This document shows positions 1-10,089 of a stretch of 64,000 nt of DNA, in pieces (position 1 is the first letter of the stretch; every line of letters starts with the position of its first letter). Below the pieces are notes generated by a model. That model saw only the letters and a list, made by a program, of their open reading frames with translations. It searched no databases and was not told the origin of the DNA. Made by a program: the position numbers and the translations under genes. Where the stretch lies: NCBI RefSeq assembly GCF_014203535.1, contig NZ_JACHJI010000001.1, positions 248,001 through 312,000 on the forward strand, written 5' to 3'. The DNA comes from Streptomyces griseomycini (GTDB taxonomy: Bacteria; Actinomycetota; Actinomycetes; Streptomycetales; Streptomycetaceae).

Positions 1-536
1 TCGTAGGCGCTGTTGCCGTCGTAGACGCCGTCGTCGGTGTCCTTGATGAGCGCGAAGCCGTTGCCGTCGAGCTGCGGGCCGATGATCGGGCTGAGGGTGG
101 TGCCGTCGGCGTCGACCCGGCCGCCGCGGGCCTGACCGGACTCCACCTTGCCGATGGCGGCGAGCAGTTGCCAGGGCAGGTTGCAGCCGGGCTTCTTCTC
201 GCGCAGCGCGGCCTCCGCCTTCTTGTAGGCGTCGAGGACGGTCGCGGGTATGCCGGCCTCGGTCTTGCCGGACGCGCTCGGGCCGGTGCTCGCGGACGGT
301 GAGGGGTTGGGGCTGTTGAGCGGCGGCAGGTCCGTGTAGTACGGCGAGTTGCCGGTCGCGCCGACGCCGTCGGCGGTCTCCTCGGGCGCGGGCGTGGCGT
401 CCGTGGCGGTCTGTCTGCCCTGACCGTCGACCGTCACCCCCGGAGCCTGGGACGCGGACAGGGCCGCGACCGCCGCCGCGGCCACGGCGGTGGTTGCCGC
501 TCCCTTGCGCAGCCGCCTGCCGAATTGCGCCGCCAT
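1..536 (-). CDS. Secreted lytic murein transglycosylase, 3' end cut by window edge
   Basis: The gene reads leftward off the window; the first 178 codons are visible. An N-terminal Arg/Lys stretch and an Ala-rich hydrophobic segment (about residues 7-29) form a signal peptide. A Pro/Ser/Thr-rich linker (about 45-95) follows, then the start of a soluble lytic transglycosylase domain with the conserved PWQLLAAIGKVESG motif holding the putative catalytic Glu, and a later LSPIIGPQLDG segment. The family cleaves the MurNAc-GlcNAc bond of peptidoglycan outside the membrane. The ATG is preceded by GGGAGGGG at nine bases. The identification rests on these motifs; the C-terminal half is not visible. 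Confidence 0.85.
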   Translation of the reverse strand, partial: MAAQFGRRLRKGAATTAVAAAAVAALSASQAPGVTVDGQGRQTATDATPAPEETADGVGATGNSPYYTDLPPLNSPNPSPSASTGPSASGKTEAGIPATVLDAYKKAEAALREKKPGCNLPWQLLAAIGKVESGQARGGRVDADGTTLSPIIGPQLDGNGFALIKDTDDGVYDGNSAY

Positions 537-866
537 AGAGTGAACCCCTCCCGTGAACGCCGGAGCGTCCGTCGACGTCTGTCGTGTCCGCCCTGTTGTG
601 ACGATCCACCCACCCCACCGGTTGCCCTCGGCGGGCGTGGACGTGTTCCGTTGCCCTCCGTCCGCACCCGTTCGTCCTGCGCCCGGGCACGACGGCCCTC
701 GTGACCCTACGACAACTTCCCTTGCTCGGACACCCGTTCCTGCCCGATATTCACCCGTTGGCCACGTTCGTTCGTGACCGGTGGCGGTGCGGGGCGTCCC
801 GCATACTGGGGCTCGCCGATCGCCGGGCCCCGTCGGCCCCGTCAACGTCTGCCACGAGGAGCCGAG
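537..866. other. Divergent intergenic region
   Basis: This 330-bp spacer separates the transglycosylase (minus) from the DUF4184 gene (plus) and must hold both promoters. I see no convincing riboswitch, hairpin or small gene. In particular I did not find the pattern of a c-di-AMP riboswitch, which in actinomycetes often precedes cell-wall hydrolase genes. A TAGGGT hexamer on the minus strand near 700 could be a -10 box, but no partner -35 is clear. Confidence 0.5.
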
Positions 867-1727
867 TTGCCGTTCACGCTGAGCCACGCGGCGGCGGTGC
901 TGCCCGCCGTGCGCACCGACGGGACCGGCCGGGGCCCGCTGCTTCCGGCCGTGCTCGTCGCGGGCTCCTTCGCTCCCGACATGACCTATTACGCGGCGAG
1001 CGCCCTTCCCGGGGCGATGGGGTTCGGGGACGTCACGCATTCCTTCCCGGGCGTGTTCACGGTCGACGTGCTCATCGCCTGGGCGCTGGTGGGACTGTGG
1101 CTGCTGGTGCGCGAACCGCTGGTGGCGCTGCTGCCGCGGGCCCGGCAGGGGCGGCCTGCCGTCCTGTCGCGCTGCGGGGCGCCACGCGCGCGCGTGCGGC
1201 CGTCCCTGGTGCTGCGCTGGTACGCCTCGGCGGTGCTCGGCGCGCTGACGCACGTGGTGTGGGACGCCTTCACCCACCTCGACCGGTGGGGGATGCGGGT
1301 GTTCCCCGTGCTCGGCGAGAAGGTGGCGGGCTCACCCCTGTACTGGTACCTGCAGTACGGCGGCTCGGCGGTGGCCGCGCTCGTGATCGCCGTGTTCGTG
1401 GTGCGGGCGCTGCGCCGGACGCCCCGGGCCGCCGCGCCGGTGGGAGTGCCGGTCCTGTCGGTCGCGGACCGGTGGTGGGCCGCCGCGCTGCTCGGCGGCT
1501 GCGCGCTGGTGGCGGCGGTGCAGCGGGCCTCGCGGTGGTGGGCCTACTGGGGCTCGGTCGCGAAGCCCTGGGAACTGATCCCGACGGTGTGCTTCGGGGC
1601 GGGCGCCGGACTCGTCCTCGCGCTGCCGGTGTACGCGGCGGCCGTCAGGGCGCGGCGTCCGGTCCCGGCCACGCAGGACCCTGGAACCGCCGGTACGCGG
1701 CGGCCGGACCGTACGGCCGCACGCTGA
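867..1727 (+). CDS. DUF4184 family integral membrane protein
   Basis: This is a 286-residue membrane protein of unknown function. The family hallmark is the N-terminal MPFTLSHAAAVLP, which places the start at TTG 867-869, with GAGGA six bases upstream at 856-860; an in-frame ATG at 774 would add residues unlike the family. It has about five hydrophobic segments, with short charged loops and conserved histidines and aspartates (SFAPDM, THSFPG, THVVWDAFTH), which resembles membrane-bound metal-dependent hydrolases of the YdjM type. That activity is inference only. The 3' end overlaps the convergent small gene by 83 bases. Confidence 0.8.
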   Translation: MPFTLSHAAAVLPAVRTDGTGRGPLLPAVLVAGSFAPDMTYYAASALPGAMGFGDVTHSFPGVFTVDVLIAWALVGLWLLVREPLVALLPRARQGRPAVLSRCGAPRARVRPSLVLRWYASAVLGALTHVVWDAFTHLDRWGMRVFPVLGEKVAGSPLYWYLQYGGSAVAALVIAVFVVRALRRTPRAAAPVGVPVLSVADRWWAAALLGGCALVAAVQRASRWWAYWGSVAKPWELIPTVCFGAGAGLVLALPVYAAAVRARRPVPATQDPGTAGTRRPDRTAAR

Positions 1728-2118
1728 GGGTCTCGCCGGCCGCGACGAACACCGTGATCGTGCGGACCGGGCGGGGCCGGGGCAGCAGGGTGAGGGCGAG
1801 CGTGAGGTAGCCGCGGGCCAGTTCGGCCCACAGCCGCCAGGGCGGTGGACCGCCGGGCGGCCCGGACGGTGCGCCGGGGCGTACGGGCCCCACGGCGGTG
1901 GGGGCGTGGCCGGTGCGCCACCGGCCGGCGGCGATGCGACGGCCGAGGTCCGCCGTGGCCTGCCGCAGCGCGGCCGCGAGGGTGGCGGGGATGCGGGCGG
2001 TGCTTGCGGCGGCCGCGAAGACCGGAACCGGCGGAAACGCCTCGAGGGTGGGTCCGTCGGCGTCGGCCCGCGGGGGTGCCGCTCTGCGGTGAAGCATGCG
2101 TATACCCATGCCCCGCAT
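1645..2118 (-). CDS. Hypothetical protein, 157 aa
   Basis: I do not recognise this gene. It is Ala/Pro/Arg-rich, without an obvious signal peptide. The C-terminal third (ARGYLTLALTLLPRPRPVRT, then VFVAAGETLSVRPYGPAAAY) alternates in a way expected of a real folded protein, and codon usage fits coding DNA. The start is uncertain: ATGs at 2118, 2109 and 2097 are all possible and none has a strong ribosome binding site. Its 3' end overlaps the convergent DUF4184 gene. Because GC-rich DNA gives many spurious frames, I hold this call with moderate confidence. Confidence 0.5.
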   Translation of the reverse strand: MRGMGIRMLHRRAAPPRADADGPTLEAFPPVPVFAAAASTARIPATLAAALRQATADLGRRIAAGRWRTGHAPTAVGPVRPGAPSGPPGGPPPWRLWAELARGYLTLALTLLPRPRPVRTITVFVAAGETLSVRPYGPAAAYRRFQGPAWPGPDAAP

Positions 2119-2223
2119 CCTGGCGGGCGAGGGTGCGGGGGGCCGCTTCGCAGGGGCCACGCGGGTGAAGGGCGCCGCGGGGCGGGGCGGCACCGGGGGG
2201 ACGGCGGCGGGCGTCGTCCGTGG

Positions 2224-2464
2224 TCACCGGCGGCAGTCGGTGACCACGGGTAAGCGGTCCACCGGACCGCGCCGCTGCGGCCAGCCGTCGTCCACGACAC
2301 ACCGGGCCAGACGCAGCCTCCCGGTCGGCGTCAGCGGGGCATTGCGGTGGGACACGAGGGCCTCCTGAACTTCGGTGCAGACGTCGCGATCCACACCGAA
2401 CCCGGAAGGCCCTCACCCGTTCAAGCACCCAGCACGCGTGTCACCAACGTCCCGGGACAACACA
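2224..2464 (-). mobile_element. IS481-type insertion sequence remnant (transposase N-terminus only)
   Basis: A GTG at 2355, with GGAGG five bases upstream, opens a 43-codon frame ending at a TGA (2226-2224). Its first part reads VSHRNAPLTPTGRLRLARCV and then VDDGWPQRR, matching the start of a common Streptomyces IS481-family transposase; after about 28 residues the match ends and the frame stops. A full transposase is about 320 residues, so over 90 percent is missing. The upstream 110 bases up to the polA stop look like the original left end of the element. It is a fossil with no expected activity. Confidence 0.7.
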
Positions 2465-2465
2465 C

Positions 2466-5192
2466 CTAGTGCGCGGCCGACTCCCAGTCCCGGCCCGCGC
2501 CCACCGAGACGCCCAGGGGAACGCGGAGCCGGACCGCCTCCGCCATTTCGCGGCGGACCAGTTCCTCCACGGCCGGCCGCTCGCCGGGGGCGACCTCCAG
2601 GACGATCTCGTCGTGGACCTGCAGGAGCATCCGGGACGTCAGGCCCGCCTCCCGCAGTGCGCCGTCCACCTTCAGCATGGCGATCTTGACGATGTCCGCG
2701 GCCGTGCCCTGGATCGGCGCGTTCAGGGCCATGCGCTCGGCCGCCTCGCGGCGCTGGCGGTTGTCGCTGTTGAGGTCGGGCAGATAGCGGCGGCGGCCGA
2801 AGAGCGTCGCCGTGTAGCCGGTCGCCCGCGCCTCGTCCACCACCCGGCGCAGGTAGTCCCGCACCCCGCCGAACCGCTCGAAGTACGCGTCCATCAGCGC
2901 GCGCGCCTCGGCCGCCTCGATGTTCAGCTGCTGGGAGAGGCCGAAGGCCGACAGTCCGTACGCCAGGCCGTACGACATCGCCTTGATCTTGCGGCGCATC
3001 TCCGCGTCCACCGCGGACCGCTCGACGGAGAACACCTGGGCGGCCGCCGTGGTGTGCAGGTCCTCGCCCGAGGTGAACGCCTCGATCAGGCCGGCGTCCT
3101 CGGAGAGGTGGGCCATCACCCGCAGCTCGATCTGGCTGTAGTCGGCGGTCAGCAGGGACTCGAAGCCCTCGCCGACGACGAACCCGCGGCGGATCGCCCG
3201 GCCCTCGTCCGTGCGGACCGGGATGTTCTGCAGGTTCGGGTCGGTCGAGGACAGGCGGCCGGTGGCGGCGACCGTCTGGTTGAACGTGGTGTGGATGCGG
3301 CCGTCCGCGGCGATCGTCTTGATCAGGCCCTCGACGGTGACGCGCAGCTTCGCCTGCTCACGGTGCCGGAGCATGATCACCGGCAGTTCGTTGTCGGTCT
3401 GCGTGGCGAGCCAGGCGAGCGCGTCGGCGTCCGTGGTGTAGCCGGTCTTCGTCCTCTTCGTCTTCGGCAGGGCCAGTTCGCCGAAGAGGACCTCCTGGAG
3501 CTGCTTGGGGGAGCCCAGGTTGAACTCGTGCCCCGCCGCCGCGTGCGCCTCCTTCACCGCCTGCTGCACGGCGCCCGCGAACATCTGCTCCATGGCCTCC
3601 AGGTGGGCCCGGTCGGCGGCGATGCCGTGCCGCTCCATGCGGGCCAGCAGCGCCGACGTCGGCAGCTCCATGTCACGGAGCAGGTCCGCCGCGCCGACCT
3701 CCTCGAGGCGGCCCTCGAAGGCCTCGCCCAGGTCGAGGATCGCGCGGGCCTGCACCATCAGCGCCTCGGCCTCGGCACCGTCGTCCGCGCCGAAGGCGAG
3801 CTGCCCGTCGGGTGCGGCGGCGGGCGCCAGCTCGCGGTGCAGGTACTCCAGGGACAGCGCGTCCAGGTCGAAGGAGCGGCGGCCCGGCTTGACCAGGTAC
3901 GCGGCGAGGGCGGTGTCCATGGTGACGCCCTCGACGCTCCAGCCGTGCTCGGCGAAGACCCGCATCGCGCCCTTGGCGTTGTGGAACACCTTGGGGCGGC
4001 CCGCGTCGGCGAGCCAGGCGGCGAACGCCCGCTCGTCGGCCTCGTCCAGCTCGGCCGGGTCGAACCAGGCGGCCGGTCCCGCGGGCGTGGCCAGCGCGAC
4101 CTCGGCGACCGAGCCGCTGCCCAGCGCCCAGGTGTCGACGGTGGCGACGCCGAGGGGCCCGGCGCCGTGCTCGGTGAGCCAGCCGGTCAGCTCGCCCGTG
4201 CCCAGGACGGTGCCGTCCAGCTCCACGCCGTCCGCGACGACCGGGGTGGCCTCGGCCTCCTCGCCGCCGGGGTCGACGGCGAAGAGCCGCTCGCGCAGCG
4301 ACGGGTTCCTGATCTCCAGGGTGTCCAGGATCATCGCCACGGCCTTGCGGTCGTAGGCGGTCCGCTCCAGGTCGAGAACGCCCTTCGGCAGCTCGACCCG
4401 GCGCTCCAGCTCGGTGAGCCGGCGGTTGAGCTTGACCGCTTCCAGGTGGTCGCGCAGGTTCTGCCCGGCCTTGCCCTTGACCTCGTCGACGCGCTCGACC
4501 AGCTCGGCGAAGGAGCCGAACTGGTTGATCCACTTCGCGGCCGTCTTCTCGCCGACGCCGGGGATGCCGGGCAGGTTGTCGGAGGGGTCGCCGCGCAGCG
4601 CCGCGAAGTCGGGGTACTGCGCGGGCGTCAGTCCGTACTTCTCGACGACCTTCTCCGGGGTGAACCGGGTCAGCTCGGAGACGCCCTTCGTCGGGTACAG
4701 CACCGTGGTGTGCTCGGAGACCAGCTGGAAGGAGTCCCGGTCGCCCGTGACGATCAGCACCTCGAAGCCCTCGGCCTCGGCCTGGGTGGCGAGCGTGGCG
4801 ATGACGTCGTCCGCCTCGTACCCCTCGACGGCGAAGCGCGGGGCGTGCATCGCGTCGAGCAGCTCGCCGATCAGCTCGACCTGGCCCTTGAACTCGTCCG
4901 GGGTCTTGGAGCGGTTCGCCTTGTACTCGGTGAACTCCTCGGACCGCCAGGTCTTGCGGGAGACGTCGAAGGCGACCGCGAAGTGCGTGGGCGCCTCGTC
5001 GCGCAGCGTGTTGGCCAGCATCGACGCGAAGCCGTAGATCGCGTTCGTCGGCTGGCCCGTCGCGGTGGTGAAGTTCTCCACGGGCAGCGCGAAGAACGCG
5101 CGGTAGGCCAGCGAGTGCCCGTCCATGAGCATCAGTCGCGGACGGGTCCCGCCGGAGGTCTGGTCGGTCTTCTTCGATGCTGTCTCTGCCAC
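2466..5192 (-). CDS. polA: DNA polymerase I
   Basis: The 908-residue enzyme fills gaps and removes RNA primers during lagging-strand synthesis and repair. The N-terminal 5'-3' nuclease (about 20-300) shows MLMDGHSLAYRAFF, YEADDVIATLA, TGDRDSFQLV and GDPSDNLPGIPGVGEKTA. The middle domain keeps the fold but lacks the metal-binding Asp/Glu of a proofreading exonuclease (VATVDTWALG where DxE is expected). The polymerase domain carries motif A (ADYSQIELRVMAHLSED), motif B (RRKIKAMSYGLAYG) and motif C (QVHDEIVLEV). I chose GTG 5192 rather than the upstream ATG at 5240 because the family begins near it and a CAGGAT -10-like box lies seven bases before it. Confidence 0.97.
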   Translation of the reverse strand: MAETASKKTDQTSGGTRPRLMLMDGHSLAYRAFFALPVENFTTATGQPTNAIYGFASMLANTLRDEAPTHFAVAFDVSRKTWRSEEFTEYKANRSKTPDEFKGQVELIGELLDAMHAPRFAVEGYEADDVIATLATQAEAEGFEVLIVTGDRDSFQLVSEHTTVLYPTKGVSELTRFTPEKVVEKYGLTPAQYPDFAALRGDPSDNLPGIPGVGEKTAAKWINQFGSFAELVERVDEVKGKAGQNLRDHLEAVKLNRRLTELERRVELPKGVLDLERTAYDRKAVAMILDTLEIRNPSLRERLFAVDPGGEEAEATPVVADGVELDGTVLGTGELTGWLTEHGAGPLGVATVDTWALGSGSVAEVALATPAGPAAWFDPAELDEADERAFAAWLADAGRPKVFHNAKGAMRVFAEHGWSVEGVTMDTALAAYLVKPGRRSFDLDALSLEYLHRELAPAAAPDGQLAFGADDGAEAEALMVQARAILDLGEAFEGRLEEVGAADLLRDMELPTSALLARMERHGIAADRAHLEAMEQMFAGAVQQAVKEAHAAAGHEFNLGSPKQLQEVLFGELALPKTKRTKTGYTTDADALAWLATQTDNELPVIMLRHREQAKLRVTVEGLIKTIAADGRIHTTFNQTVAATGRLSSTDPNLQNIPVRTDEGRAIRRGFVVGEGFESLLTADYSQIELRVMAHLSEDAGLIEAFTSGEDLHTTAAAQVFSVERSAVDAEMRRKIKAMSYGLAYGLSAFGLSQQLNIEAAEARALMDAYFERFGGVRDYLRRVVDEARATGYTATLFGRRRYLPDLNSDNRQRREAAERMALNAPIQGTAADIVKIAMLKVDGALREAGLTSRMLLQVHDEIVLEVAPGERPAVEELVRREMAEAVRLRVPLGVSVGAGRDWESAAH

Positions 5193-5862
5193 GTCTCCGA
5201 TCCTGCCACGCCCCACTGACACCCGGCCCCGCCCCCACACCGCCGAGCCCCGCCTCCGCTCCTCCGGACCTACGTCCGCACCACCGGACCGCCGAGTCCC
5301 CGCACCCTGGGCCTCCCGGGCCCGGGCCGCCCACCCGCCGCCCCGTCACCCCCTCGGCCCCGGCACCCGCGCCCCGACCGCCGTGCCCCGGCACCCGCGC
5401 CCACATCCGCACCCGCACCCACGCCCGCCGAGCCGGTTCCGCCGGCCCGCCGCTGCGCCCGCGGCGACCCGGCACCGTGACCACGGTCCGGCAGGCCCGC
5501 CGTAACCGGCCCGCACGTCCACCGCGCCCGCCCCTCCCGCCCCGCACGGCCGGACCACCGCGTCCCGCCTCCCCGCACCGTCAGGCCGTCCCACCCCGCC
5601 GGACCGCCGAACCCCGCCCCGCACCCACCGAGCCCGTTCCGCCGGCCCGTCCGCCGTGGCCGCCCTCCCGCCCTCCCGCCCGCACGCCCTCGGGCCCGTC
5701 CGGCCGCGCCCACCGCCCGGTCCCCGCCGGGCCGGTCCGCCCGGCGGCCCGGGTCCCGCGACCTCCGCCTCCGCCGCCGGTCCGCCCGGCCGCGGTCGTC
5801 GTCGGCGCCACGTGGGAGGATCGGAGACCTACCTCACACGTGTACGCGAAGGGGAGTGCGCG
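5193..5862. other. Very C-rich low-complexity spacer with degenerate repeats
   Basis: This 670-bp stretch between divergent polA and the FdhF-type gene is richer in C than G on the plus strand along most of its length. Open frames here encode only Pro/Arg/Ala or Gly/Arg runs, so I call no gene. A 20-base motif (CCGAGCCSGTTCCGCCGGCC) occurs near 5429 and again near 5629, and shorter variants of CCGGACCGCCGARYCCCGC also recur, so the region looks built from diverged duplications. Promoters of the FdhF-type gene should lie at its right end. Confidence 0.6.
5200..5205 (-). promoter_or_regulatory. Possible -10 box for leaderless polA transcript
   Basis: CAGGAT on the minus strand lies seven bases before the chosen polA GTG. 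This is the same spacing as the -10 boxes in front of several other genes here. The call is weak because no -35 is evident and a partial GGAG also lies close to the start. Confidence 0.3.
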
Positions 5863-8142
<2,280 letters not shown>

Positions 8143-8194
8143 GCGTTCGCTCAGCAGACGATCGTACCGACGCACGACGAATGGAGCCGGGCCC

Positions 8195-8677
8195 ATGGGA
8201 GAACAGCAGCAGGTGAAGTTCCCGCAGGAGGTCATCGACGAGTACGCCGCGCTCGGTGTGGACCTGCCGGCGCTGTTCTCGGCGGGCCACCTGGGCACGC
8301 GGATGGGCGTGCAGATCCTGGAGGCCTCGGCGGAGCGGGTCGTCGGGACGATGCCGGTGGAGGGCAACACCCAGCCGTACGGGCTGCTGCACGGCGGCGC
8401 CTCGGCCGTGCTGGCCGAGACGCTGGGGTCGGTGGGCTCGATGCTGCACGGCGGCGTCTCCAAGATCGCGGTCGGCGTCGACCTCAACTGCACGCACCAC
8501 CGCGGTGTCCGCTCCGGTCTGGTCACCGGGGTCGCCACGCCGGTGCACCGGGGGCGGTCCACGGCGACGTACGAGATCGTCATCACCGACGAGGCGGACA
8601 AGCGGGTGTGCACCGCGCGGCTGACCTGTCTGCTGCGGGACGTGAGGCCCGGCGACGGCGAACAGACCGCGAACTGA
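8195..8677 (+). CDS. PaaI-family hotdog acyl-CoA thioesterase
   Basis: A 160-residue single hotdog domain. The hallmark LLHGGASAVLAETLGS (about 64-79) carries the HGG turn and the putative catalytic Glu75. The family hydrolyses acyl-CoA esters, often aromatic ones; the true substrate cannot be read from sequence. It lies 52 bp after the oxidoreductase on the same strand and could be cotranscribed with it, although a functional link is inference. Confidence 0.88.
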   Translation: MGEQQQVKFPQEVIDEYAALGVDLPALFSAGHLGTRMGVQILEASAERVVGTMPVEGNTQPYGLLHGGASAVLAETLGSVGSMLHGGVSKIAVGVDLNCTHHRGVRSGLVTGVATPVHRGRSTATYEIVITDEADKRVCTARLTCLLRDVRPGDGEQTAN

Positions 8678-8685
8678 CGGCCGTC

Positions 8686-8709
8686 GGGGCGCGGGGAGCC
8701 CCGCACCCC
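8686..8709 (+). terminator. Possible terminator hairpin with CCCCGCA repeats
   Basis: GGGGCGCGGGG faces CCCCGCACCCC with one mismatch just after the thioesterase stop. The right arm runs into three tandem copies of a CCCCGCA heptamer (about 8699-8723). The loop is very short, so the outer pairs would have to open. Confidence 0.4.
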
Positions 8710-8731
8710 GCACCCCGCACCCCGGCCACCA

Positions 8732-8760
8732 TTGCCTCCGGCCGACCGGCGTCCTAGCGT
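8732..8760 (+). promoter_or_regulatory. Promoter of leaderless lipoprotein gene
   Basis: TTGCCT (8732-8737) and TAGCGT (8755-8760) are separated by 17 bp. The start codon at 8768 lies seven bases after the -10, where transcription should begin. Confidence 0.55.
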
Positions 8761-8767
8761 TCGGAGC

Positions 8768-9202
8768 ATGCGACGGGGAGGCACCTCTCGGGCGCGGGTG
8801 CGGGCCTTCGCCGCGCCCCTCGTGGCCGCGCTTCTGGCGGGCCCGACGGCGACCGGCTGCGGGGCGACGGGTTCCGGCCACGCGGACCGGGCCCCCTCCG
8901 CCGGGGCGGACGGCGGGCGCACGACCCCGCCGTCACCGCGGGTCACGTCCGACGAGGACCTGTGCACGAAGCTCGTCGGCCACTGGTCGCGCAAGGTGCT
9001 GGACGGCCGCACCTACGGCGACTACCAGTCCATGGGCCTGTCCGGCGGGCAGTACGACATCCTGCGCGAGGTGGTCGATTCCGCGCGGGCCGCCGAGCGT
9101 CAAGGGGTCACGGACGTGGGCCGGTTGATCGACCGTGAGGCGCGCGAGGGGTGCGTCGAGTGGTACCGCGCCGGCGGGCCGGGCGAGGGGCCCTGGCGGT
9201 GA
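8768..9202 (+). CDS. Small secreted or lipoprotein, unknown function
   Basis: The 144-residue product has a positively charged N-terminus, a hydrophobic core (about 12-24) and a possible lipobox ending at Cys31 (TATGC); the lipobox is imperfect, so simple secretion is also possible. The mature part is short and charged, with two more cysteines (DLCTKLVGHW and REGCVEWY) that could form a disulfide. I do not recognise a family. The ATG at 8768 is preferred over an in-frame ATG at 8732 because it sits at the expected transcription start. The stop overlaps the next gene by four bases (GTGA), so the two are probably translated together. Confidence 0.7.
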   Translation: MRRGGTSRARVRAFAAPLVAALLAGPTATGCGATGSGHADRAPSAGADGGRTTPPSPRVTSDEDLCTKLVGHWSRKVLDGRTYGDYQSMGLSGGQYDILREVVDSARAAERQGVTDVGRLIDREAREGCVEWYRAGGPGEGPWR

Positions 9203-9801
9203 GCGGGGTCGGCCCGGTGGAGCCGGGCGAGGGCACTCACGTCCGGGACGCCCCCTCCGCGCCCCGCCCCCGACGCGGGCCCCTGGAGCGGTACTTCGAG
9301 CAGCACCGCAGGGCCGTGCTGGGGGCGCTCCTCATCTCCGCCGTACTCGCGGGCAGCGGCTATCTCCACGCCACCCGGCCCCGGCCGGAGTCACCGCCGG
9401 CCCCGCCGCACCCGAGCCAGGTGACCACCGTCGCATACCTGAATCCGCAGGCCGTGGATGTCGAAACCGACCCGCGGAGCTTTTCCTTCGGCGTGGAGGT
9501 GACCGTGGAATCCGACCCTCCGGTCACTGTCACGCGGATATCCCAGCCGTATGCGGGACTGTCCGTGACATCCGACCCGCGGACCCCTTTCCGGACAAAA
9601 GCAGGCTCCCCCCGCAAGATCATGATCACCATGCGGGTGACGGAATGCGGAAAAGTGCCACGGAACGTCGGACTCCCTTTCCTGGACGTAACTTTGCGTA
9701 ATACGCACGCAATCCAGATGCACAGCTTCATCCTCGGGCCACGGTACGCACAGGACCTGTCCCACGCCCTGCAAGTAGCCTGCAGCAACGACTTCAGGTA
9801 A
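9199..9801 (+). CDS. Single-pass membrane protein, unknown function
   Basis: The 200-residue protein has a Pro/Arg-rich cytoplasmic head, one transmembrane segment (about 39-56, AVLGALLISAVLAGSGYL) and an extracytoplasmic beta-rich domain with two cysteines (RVTECGKVP and VACSNDF). The domain resembles an immunoglobulin-like fold (DVETDPRSFSFGVEVTVESD), but I do not recognise the family. GTG 9199 overlaps the preceding stop. The 3' half uses noticeably more A/T-ending codons than its neighbours. Together with the upstream lipoprotein it probably forms a cell-surface pair. Confidence 0.75.
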   Translation: MSGVGPVEPGEGTHVRDAPSAPRPRRGPLERYFEQHRRAVLGALLISAVLAGSGYLHATRPRPESPPAPPHPSQVTTVAYLNPQAVDVETDPRSFSFGVEVTVESDPPVTVTRISQPYAGLSVTSDPRTPFRTKAGSPRKIMITMRVTECGKVPRNVGLPFLDVTLRNTHAIQMHSFILGPRYAQDLSHALQVACSNDFR

Positions 9802-10089
9802 TCACCAAAACGCTTGATACACCTGAACAGATCCTGCCGGGTCCTGCGGTTTCTCACCATGCGGACAGGGCAAAACGGCGAGAATTCAGCCCTTCCCCCC
9901 ACTCAGTACCGCTCTGCAATACGTCGTGTCATAACAAGAGCGTCACAGCCTTGACCAGAGTCTCCTCCGCATTCCCCACCCACGCTTAGAGTCACGGCCA
10001 GTCACCGCGCCGCCCGATTCACACGTCGGCCCAGCGCTCGACTCGGCCGTTTCCACCGGGAAGTGGCTGTCAGGGGAAAGGACTGGATC
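9802..10089. promoter_or_regulatory. Promoter region of the liv operon
   Basis: This 288-bp spacer must contain the liv promoter. A TTGACC at 9951 and a TAGAGT at 9987-9992 are seen, but 30 bp apart, too far to be one promoter; TAGAGT alone is the better -10 candidate, giving a leader of about 90 nt. I found no clear operator palindrome. Confidence 0.35.

Noticed and set aside
2469..5219. 916-codon open frame antisense to polA, and similar antisense frames over gltB, pyk and others
   Set aside because: Antisense frames without stops are expected in high-GC DNA; their proteins are low-complexity and the real genes on the other strand are certain.
9951..9992. TTGACC ... TAGAGT as one promoter for livK
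   Set aside because: The 30-bp spacing is too long for a single sigma-70-type promoter; only the -10 part is kept as a candidate.
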